NCBI GenBank assembly: GCA_945937975.1
Contig: CAMEUD010000015.1
Span: 1 to 17,330, forward strand
DNA: 17,330 nucleotides
Direction: 5' to 3'
DNA from: an uncultured Clostridia bacterium
GTDB lineage: Bacteria > Bacillota > Clostridia > Christensenellales > UBA1242
Positions 12,972 through 17,330 of the stretch are shown here, piece after piece. Every line of letters begins with the position of its first letter. The first letter of the stretch is position 1. The position numbers and the translations under genes were made by a program. The notes below the pieces were generated by a model that worked only from the letters and a program-made list of their open reading frames with translations, was not told the origin of the DNA and searched no databases.

Positions 12972-13548
12972 CTGTTAAATCATTTTCTATTATTTGCAAA
13001 ATTTTATCTCTATTGTAATGAGTTTCGCTTGAATAAGGGATGATATTATTTGTTGTTACAAATAGCCCTTGCGCTATGTTCTTTATATATACCGAAATTT
13101 TTGATTTTGCAACTTTGTCAATTTTTGTTGCAATAATTGTGAATGGTCTGTTTGTATAGGTCAAATATTCAAGCATACGTTTGTCTAGTTCACTTGGACT
13201 ATGCCTTATATCAACAAGCATAAACACTCTTTTAAGGCACTTTGAATATTTTAGATAATCTTCCATAAGAGTCGCCCACATAAGTTCATTTTGCTTGCCC
13301 GCTCTATGATAGCCGTATCCCGGCAGATCAACAAACCTGAAACTACCATTTATTTGAAAATAGTTAATAAGTCTTGTTCTTCCGGGTTCACTTGATGTTT
13401 TTGCCAACTTTTTTACGCCCATAATGGAGTTTATAAAACTACTTTTCCCAACATTACTTCTCCCAACAAAAGCAAATTCATTACCGCCTTCAATTATATC
13501 TTTTGCTTTTGCAACGCTTGTTAAAAATTCCACTTTTTGTATTTTCAT
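12958..13548 (-). CDS. ysxC: ribosome-biogenesis GTP-binding protein YsxC/EngB
   Basis: A 196-residue TRAFAC-type GTPase needed for late 50S assembly. The P-loop GRSNVGKS is at 29-36, the switch region holds GRTRLINYF, G3 is DLPGYG (74-79), and G4 is TKID in TIIATKIDKV; a serine-containing G5 follows in IIPYSSET. This order and the short length are characteristic of EngB. The gene starts 31 bases after groEL. Oddly, no Shine-Dalgarno sequence is visible before the ATG (upstream reads TTGCTAATATGTACAT), though MKIQKVEFLTS is the expected N-terminus, so translation may be weak or coupled. Its end overlaps its own terminator. Confidence 0.96.
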   Translation of the reverse strand: MKIQKVEFLTSVAKAKDIIEGGNEFAFVGRSNVGKSSFINSIMGVKKLAKTSSEPGRTRLINYFQINGSFRFVDLPGYGYHRAGKQNELMWATLMEDYLKYSKCLKRVFMLVDIRHSPSELDKRMLEYLTYTNRPFTIIATKIDKVAKSKISVYIKNIAQGLFVTTNNIIPYSSETHYNRDKILQIIENDLTDDLT

Positions 13549-13579
13549 ATGTACATATTAGCAAATATAATTATTTTTT

Positions 13580-15169
13580 TCAATCATTTTTGGCATTGTT
13601 ATCACAAATAAGACATTCAGTTGTAAGTAACGTACCTGCAACACTTGATGCCGACATAAGTGCTGTCTTGGTAACCAGAAGCGGGTCGATAATTCCGGCA
13701 GATAACATATCAACAAAAATATCATTCTTTCCATCATAACCAAATTCACTGTTTTTGTTTGACATAACTCTTTCCAAAACAACGCCAGAATCTTTTCCAC
13801 AATTTACCGCAATTTGCTTTAGTGGAGCAGATAATGTATCCAAAATTATTTGTGCACCCATTTTTTCATCACCGGCAAGCGTGTCAATATATTCTTTTAA
13901 TTGGTCGTAACATTTAACAAGTGCCGTTCCACCGCCAGCAACAACACCTTCACTTATTCCTGCTTTTGTTGCAGACAAAGCATCTTCAATTCGGAGTTTC
14001 TTTTCCTTCATTTCAACTTCGGTTGCACTACCAACTTTTATAACAGCAACACCTCCCGACAACTTTGCAAGTCTTTCCTTTATTTTTTCCTTGTCATATT
14101 CGGTTGAATTACTATTCAACTGTGTTTTTAGACTTTGAATTTTTTGTTTCAGTTCTTCATTCTCTCCCTCAGGTGCAATTATTGTTGTACTGTCTTTTGT
14201 AACTTTAACAGACTTTGCTTTGCCAAGATATTCTAGGTCAATATCTTTTAGGTCAACACCAATTTCACTTGAACATAATGTTGCTTTTGTTAGTGTACAA
14301 ATATCACTCAAAAAGTCTTTTCTCTTATCCCCAAAAGCAGGGGCTTTTACAGCAACGCAGTTAAATACCCCACGAAGTTTGTTTACAACCAAAGTTGCAA
14401 GAACTTCACTTTCTATATCTTCTGCAATTATCAGTAATTTTTCGCCCGTTTTTACAACTTGTTCAAGTATTGGTAACAAATCGGTTATAGTTGAAATCTT
14501 TTTATCTGTTACAAGCACATAAGCATTATCCAAAACAGCAACCATTTTATCATTATCAGTACACATATAAGGCGACAGATATCCCCTGTCAAATTGCATA
14601 CCTTCAACAACTTGCAAGGTAGTTTCAATTTGTTCGCCTTCTTCAATTGTCACAACACCATTTTCACCGACTTTTTTTATTGCATTTGAGATAAGTTCGC
14701 CGACTTCTTCATCACCGGCAGAAATTGATGCAATTTGAGCTATTTCTTTTTCATTTTTTATTGGTCTTGACATATTCTTCAATATTTCACAAACTTTTTT
14801 TGTTGCCAAGTTGATACCACTTTTAAGTGCCAAAGGATTTGCACCAAAAGAGAAATCTTTTAGTCCTTTTTGCACAATACTTTGAGCAAGAACCGATGCA
14901 GTCGTCGTTCCATCACCAGCAATATCATTTGTTTTTATGCTAACTTCTTTTATTAAACTTGCTCCCATATTTTCAAAAGAATCATCAAGTTCAATTTCCT
15001 TTGCAATTGTAACACCATCGTTTGTAATTAGTGGCGCACCATATTTTCTATCTAACACAACATTACGGCCTTTTGGCCCTAGTGTAATTTTTACTGCATC
15101 GCACAATTTTGAAACACCTTTTTCCAAAGATTTTCTTGCTTCATCCCCAAATATCATATTTTTTGCCAT
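13580..15169 (-). CDS. groEL: chaperonin GroEL (60 kDa)
   Basis: A 529-residue chaperonin forming the double-ring folding chamber. ATP-binding features are LGPKGRNVVLD (31-40) and GDGTTTASVLAQ with Asp86 as the counterpart of E. coli Asp87; GISEGVVAGGGTALVKC holds the second nucleotide contact region. The apical and intermediate parts read normally (EGMQFDRGYLSPYM, VKAPAFGDKRK, RLAKLSGGVAVIKVG). It ends LTTECLICDNNAKND and lacks the flexible Gly-Gly-Met repeat tail that most GroEL proteins carry, which makes it shorter than the usual 540-548. Its stop, TGA, is the only TGA among the visible genes. The ribosome binding site GGAG overlaps the groES end and only one base separates the two genes. 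Confidence 0.98.
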   Translation of the reverse strand: MAKNMIFGDEARKSLEKGVSKLCDAVKITLGPKGRNVVLDRKYGAPLITNDGVTIAKEIELDDSFENMGASLIKEVSIKTNDIAGDGTTTASVLAQSIVQKGLKDFSFGANPLALKSGINLATKKVCEILKNMSRPIKNEKEIAQIASISAGDEEVGELISNAIKKVGENGVVTIEEGEQIETTLQVVEGMQFDRGYLSPYMCTDNDKMVAVLDNAYVLVTDKKISTITDLLPILEQVVKTGEKLLIIAEDIESEVLATLVVNKLRGVFNCVAVKAPAFGDKRKDFLSDICTLTKATLCSSEIGVDLKDIDLEYLGKAKSVKVTKDSTTIIAPEGENEELKQKIQSLKTQLNSNSTEYDKEKIKERLAKLSGGVAVIKVGSATEVEMKEKKLRIEDALSATKAGISEGVVAGGGTALVKCYDQLKEYIDTLAGDEKMGAQIILDTLSAPLKQIAVNCGKDSGVVLERVMSNKNSEFGYDGKNDIFVDMLSAGIIDPLLVTKTALMSASSVAGTLLTTECLICDNNAKND

Positions 15170-15170
15170 A

Positions 15171-15461
15171 TTATTCTCCTTTTATTATTGCCAAAATATC
15201 TGCTTGGCGTAAAATTACATAATCAATATCATTTATTTTATACGGTGCTCCCGCGAATTTTGAATATATAATTTTATCACCCTTTTTTACTTGCATTTCA
15301 ACATTGTCACCATCAAAGGTTTGACCATCGCCAACAAAAGCAACTTCACCAATTGACGACTTATCGTCACCAACTTGTGGCAAAATTATGCCCGATGGAC
15401 ATTTATTCTCGTTTTTTTGTGGCAAAACTACAACTCTATCATAAAGTGGCTTTATTTCCAT
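15171..15461 (-). CDS. groES: co-chaperonin GroES (10 kDa)
   Basis: A 96-residue protein, normal length, that caps the GroEL ring. The N-terminus IKPLYDRVVVLPQ, the mobile-loop region (ENKCPSGIILPQ) that binds GroEL, and the C-terminal KFAGAPYKINDIDYVILRQADILAII are clear. The mobile loop has CPSGI where many have TASGI. The gene opens the groES-groEL-ysxC unit, with AAAGGAG before the ATG. No CIRCE (HrcA operator) lies upstream; other inverted repeats do. Confidence 0.97.
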   Translation of the reverse strand: MEIKPLYDRVVVLPQKNENKCPSGIILPQVGDDKSSIGEVAFVGDGQTFDGDNVEMQVKKGDKIIYSKFAGAPYKINDIDYVILRQADILAIIKGE

Positions 15462-15513
15462 AATTTTCTCCTTTCTAATATTTTAACCTTTATAACCTAT
15501 TCATAAAAAATAG

Positions 15514-15598
15514 AAAACTTGCCTTATTTTGCATATGTTGTCAATTTTTGACATAAGATTTAGTAGGTTTTCATCAAAAATGATAACTAGCAAGTTTT
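15514..15598. repeat. distant inverted repeat flanking the groES/SPOR intergenic region
   Basis: AAAACTTGC at 15514-15522 and its exact reverse complement GCAAGTTTT at 15590-15598 bracket 67 bases in the divergent intergenic region. One copy lies upstream of groES, the other just ahead of the SPOR-like gene. They could be two sites for one DNA-binding protein controlling both genes, but a 9-bp match in AT-rich DNA may be chance. Confidence 0.45.
15539..15553. promoter_or_regulatory. palindrome TGTCAA-TTT-TTGACA between divergent genes
   Basis: A perfect 6-bp inverted repeat with a 3-base centre, lying midway between the divergent groES and SPOR-like genes. Each arm read outward is TTGACA, an ideal -35 box, so the site could be back-to-back -35 elements or an operator. 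I see no good -10 box at 16-18 bases on either side, which favours an operator or chance. Confidence 0.45.
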
Positions 15599-15614
15599 GG
15601 GAGTTCAAGAAAGT

Positions 15615-16382
15615 ATGACAAAAAATTTTAGTTCCAGCAGAAAATCAAGATTTTTTTCTATATTTTTTATGCTAATTTCATTTGCTTTGTGCGTAAGCCT
15701 TGCCGGAGTATTTTCAAGTTTAATAACCGTTGGTGGATTTTCTAATATAACGAGTGGCGATGCAAAAAGTTCAGCCTTTGTTGTTTATGCTGTAAGTTTA
15801 TACAAAACACAAACAAAAGCACAAGCTAGAGAAATGAGTGAAGTTGCCATGCATAAAAATGGTGCAGGATATATTTTTCAAGATGACGAAGCATTTTATG
15901 TTTTTGCATCTTGCTACGAAAATAAATCCGATGCAGAAAAAGTTGTTGCAAACTTAAAAGAAAACGGAGTTGCAAGTTCAATAAAAGACCTAAACTTTGA
16001 TGAAATTTTGGTAAAATCAAAAATGACAGAGCAAGAAAAAACAGTGCTTATTAAGGCACTGTCATCATTTAAGGCGTTATATAAAAAATTATACGATTTG
16101 TCTGTTTCTATTGATACAAAACTATTAACCGAAATTCAGTCAAAAGTTTTACTTAATGATATAATTTCCGAGCAAAACAGAATTCAAACCAATTTTGAAA
16201 CAATTTTTAATAGCAAACTAACTTCCACTTTGCTTGAAATAAAACTTTCACTTTCCAACACAAAAAATATACTAAACAACCTTGCAGATTTTTCTTCAAT
16301 AGACATTCCCTACACTTCACAAGTAAAAAACACGTATTTTCAAGTTTTGTTTGAATATAAATCACTTTCCTCAAAAATATAA
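15615..16382 (+). CDS. membrane-anchored SPOR-like domain protein
   Basis: A 255-residue protein, the only rightward gene here. A basic, serine-rich N-terminus (SSSRKSR) is followed by one strong hydrophobic segment at about 14-38 (FFSIFFMLISFALCVSLAGV), suggesting a single-pass anchor with most of the protein outside the cell. Residues about 56-120 (VVYAVSLYKTQTKAQ ... FYVFASCYENKSDAEKVVANLK) have the alternating pattern and length of a SPOR domain, a fold that binds denuded peptidoglycan at division or sporulation septa. Residues 138-255 look mainly helical, without a family I recognise. The ATG has only GGGAG 11 bases upstream; a TTG at 15597 is possible. It diverges from groES and ends at a shared terminator. 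SPOR is judged from pattern; the function is unproven. Confidence 0.8.
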   Translation: MTKNFSSSRKSRFFSIFFMLISFALCVSLAGVFSSLITVGGFSNITSGDAKSSAFVVYAVSLYKTQTKAQAREMSEVAMHKNGAGYIFQDDEAFYVFASCYENKSDAEKVVANLKENGVASSIKDLNFDEILVKSKMTEQEKTVLIKALSSFKALYKKLYDLSVSIDTKLLTEIQSKVLLNDIISEQNRIQTNFETIFNSKLTSTLLEIKLSLSNTKNILNNLADFSSIDIPYTSQVKNTYFQVLFEYKSLSSKI

Positions 16383-16410
16383 AAAATTGCTCCGCATTTA
16401 GAGCAATTTT
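16383..16410. terminator. bidirectional terminator between convergent genes
   Basis: AAAATTGCTC (16383-16392), an 8-base loop, GAGCAATTTT (16401-16410): a perfect 10-bp stem. It begins right after the TAA of the SPOR-like gene, and the minus-strand gene stops five bases beyond the other end. T-rich sequence follows on both strands, better on the minus strand (TTTTTTATATTTTT). Confidence 0.9.
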
Positions 16411-16414
16411 AATT

Positions 16415-17330
16415 TTATGAGAATAGTTTTCTTACATAGTCATATGCAACAATTTGAACCATAGTTCTATTCATAGGGCTGGTAATCAAGAATGCTTGAC
16501 CAACTCCGGCGGTAACAATTGTGTCTTGCTCTTGTTGGTTAATTTCGCCACTCTTACGGTAAAGTTCAACAAGGTCGTTCATATCACTTGGTGCAAGAGA
16601 GAAAATCATTGAGTATTGGCTGGCATTAATAACTGCTGTTGATTGTCTTTCAATTTCTGGAGCACCAACGAAGTCTTTAATATTTTGAGTAATAACAATT
16701 TGCATACCACCATACTTACGAATTCTTTTTGCCATTTGCGCCATAAAGTCAAGTGCTATTGGGTATTTTGGGTTAATGAACATATGGGCTTCATCAACGG
16801 CAACAATAACCTTTCTATTTACGTGATATTTTGAGTTAAAGTCCTTATTTTTAATAATTTCGTTCATCAAATACTTAAAGATAATAAGCATTTGTGCGTT
16901 TGCAATAACTTGGTTGTTATTGGCAAGCAACGATTGGAAGTTAAATGTAATAAAGTTTTCTTTTGTTTCCAAACTTGTTGGACCATTCCAAAGTTTACTA
17001 TTTCTTCCACCCCTTGCAAATTTCTTGATATATGTTTCAACAACGTTAAGGTTATTTAGTACATATTGGTTTGTTTCTGTGTGCAATCTTTCAATGATAT
17101 AATCATACAAATCATCAAAGGTTGGGAACTCACTTGCCGGCATTGTTGAGAAATTTGAGTGCTCGGTTATTCCCTTTTTTTTGTAAACATCAACAACCAT
17201 AGAGTTCAAAAGTTCAAATGGGTCAGATTCAATACCTTCCAAAATTACACGGAAAAATTGTTCCAAGAATTGTAAGTGCTGTGCAAAGGTGTCCGAACTT
17301 GAATCATTGTCGTCTTCAATTATATTCCCT
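16415..17330 (-). CDS. VirB4-type conjugation/secretion ATPase, C-terminal part
   Basis: The reading frame stays open to the right edge, so the start and the Walker A motif lie outside. About 304 residues are visible. The first 21, before a TTG at 17266, contain AQHLQF, which with LEQFFRV resembles the VirB4 stretch after the P-loop. Then come PTFDDLYDYI, the block FITFNFQSLLANNNQVIANAQMLIIFKYLMNEI, a Walker B motif RKVIVAVDEAHMF (about 16810-16778), and GGMQIVITQNIKDFVGAPEIE with a conserved TQN sensor. Next is the typical end region SLAPSDMNDLVELY. This is the RecA-like domain of VirB4/TraE ATPases, which power type IV secretion and conjugation. It is the last gene of its unit and ends at a terminator. 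It may be the edge of an integrative element or a resident secretion system. Confidence 0.8.
   Translation of the reverse strand, partial: GNIIEDDNDSSSDTFAQHLQFLEQFFRVILEGIESDPFELLNSMVVDVYKKKGITEHSNFSTMPASEFPTFDDLYDYIIERLHTETNQYVLNNLNVVETYIKKFARGGRNSKLWNGPTSLETKENFITFNFQSLLANNNQVIANAQMLIIFKYLMNEIIKNKDFNSKYHVNRKVIVAVDEAHMFINPKYPIALDFMAQMAKRIRKYGGMQIVITQNIKDFVGAPEIERQSTAVINASQYSMIFSLAPSDMNDLVELYRKSGEINQQEQDTIVTAGVGQAFLITSPMNRTMVQIVAYDYVRKLFS

Noticed and set aside
13580..13582. TGA read as tryptophan (altered genetic code) at the groEL end
   Set aside because: Reading through would add only three residues (Trp-Lys-Lys) before TAA, tryptophans in all genes are TGG, and no internal in-frame TGA is needed anywhere.
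15462..15614. CIRCE or CtsR operator before groES
   Set aside because: No TTAGCACTC/GAGTGCTAA pair and no tandem GGTCAAA repeats are present.
15597..15614. TTG start adding six residues to the SPOR-like protein
   Set aside because: The extra residues (GVQES) look unrelated, and the GGGAG that could serve as ribosome binding site lies inside this stretch, in front of the ATG at 15615; not fully excluded.
15826..16020. Minus-strand frame inside the SPOR-like gene, and similar frames inside ribosomal genes
   Set aside because: Low-complexity, no ribosome binding site, no family likeness; shadows of real genes.
15462..17330. Mobile-element boundary (IS ends, att repeat, tRNA target) near the VirB4-type gene
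   Set aside because: I found no terminal repeats, transposase or integrase fragments or tRNA sequence in this part of the window.

Overview
The window is AT-rich bacterial chromosome dominated by one long leftward (minus-strand) gene train: the fused S10 and spc ribosomal-protein operons. It runs rpsJ-rplC-rplD-rplW-rplB-rpsS-rplV-rpsC-rplP-rpmC-rpsQ-rplN-rplX-rplE-rpsZ-rpsH-rplF-rplR-rpsE-rpmD-rplO-secY-adk-map-(KOW gene)-infA and leaves the window at base 1. The gene order, the zinc-type short S14, the presence of L30, the zinc-ribbon L24, the small KOW gene between map and infA, strong AGGAGG ribosome binding sites and the low GC all point to a Bacillota member, most likely a Clostridia-like lineage. 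Several ribosomal proteins depart from the usual consensus (L4, L22, L3, S3, L6), so it is probably not a close relative of the standard model species. I cannot name the taxon.

Region by region. 31-1919: infA, a KOW-domain RNA-binding protein, map and adk. 1920-1996: a spacer with a long perfect hairpin. 1997-12521: secY and 21 ribosomal-protein genes packed almost without gaps; at many junctions the stop codon is fused to the next Shine-Dalgarno sequence (TAGGAGG). 12522-12957: the control region of the operon, with a consensus promoter, a roughly 200-nt leader that folds into two elaborate helical domains, a possible second promoter, an AT-rich spacer and the terminator of the gene before. 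12958-15461: groES-groEL-ysxC, also leftward. 15462-15614: a divergent intergenic region with two inverted repeats and no CIRCE operator. 15615-16382: a rightward gene for a membrane-anchored SPOR-like protein. 16383-16410: a bidirectional terminator. 16415-17330: the C-terminal part of a leftward VirB4-type ATPase gene whose start lies beyond the right edge.

How it works together: the long operon makes most proteins of the 50S core and the 30S head and body, together with the SecY channel, adenylate kinase, methionine aminopeptidase and initiation factor 1. YsxC is a 50S-assembly GTPase and GroESL folds new proteins, so the whole leftward block concerns making and folding proteins. The SPOR-like gene and the VirB4-type ATPase at the right end are of a different character. 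They are the least ordinary genes here, together with the structured S10 leader. I found no tRNA, rRNA, CRISPR array or insertion sequence, and no clear new multi-gene system inside the window; the VirB4 gene could be the edge of one lying to the right.
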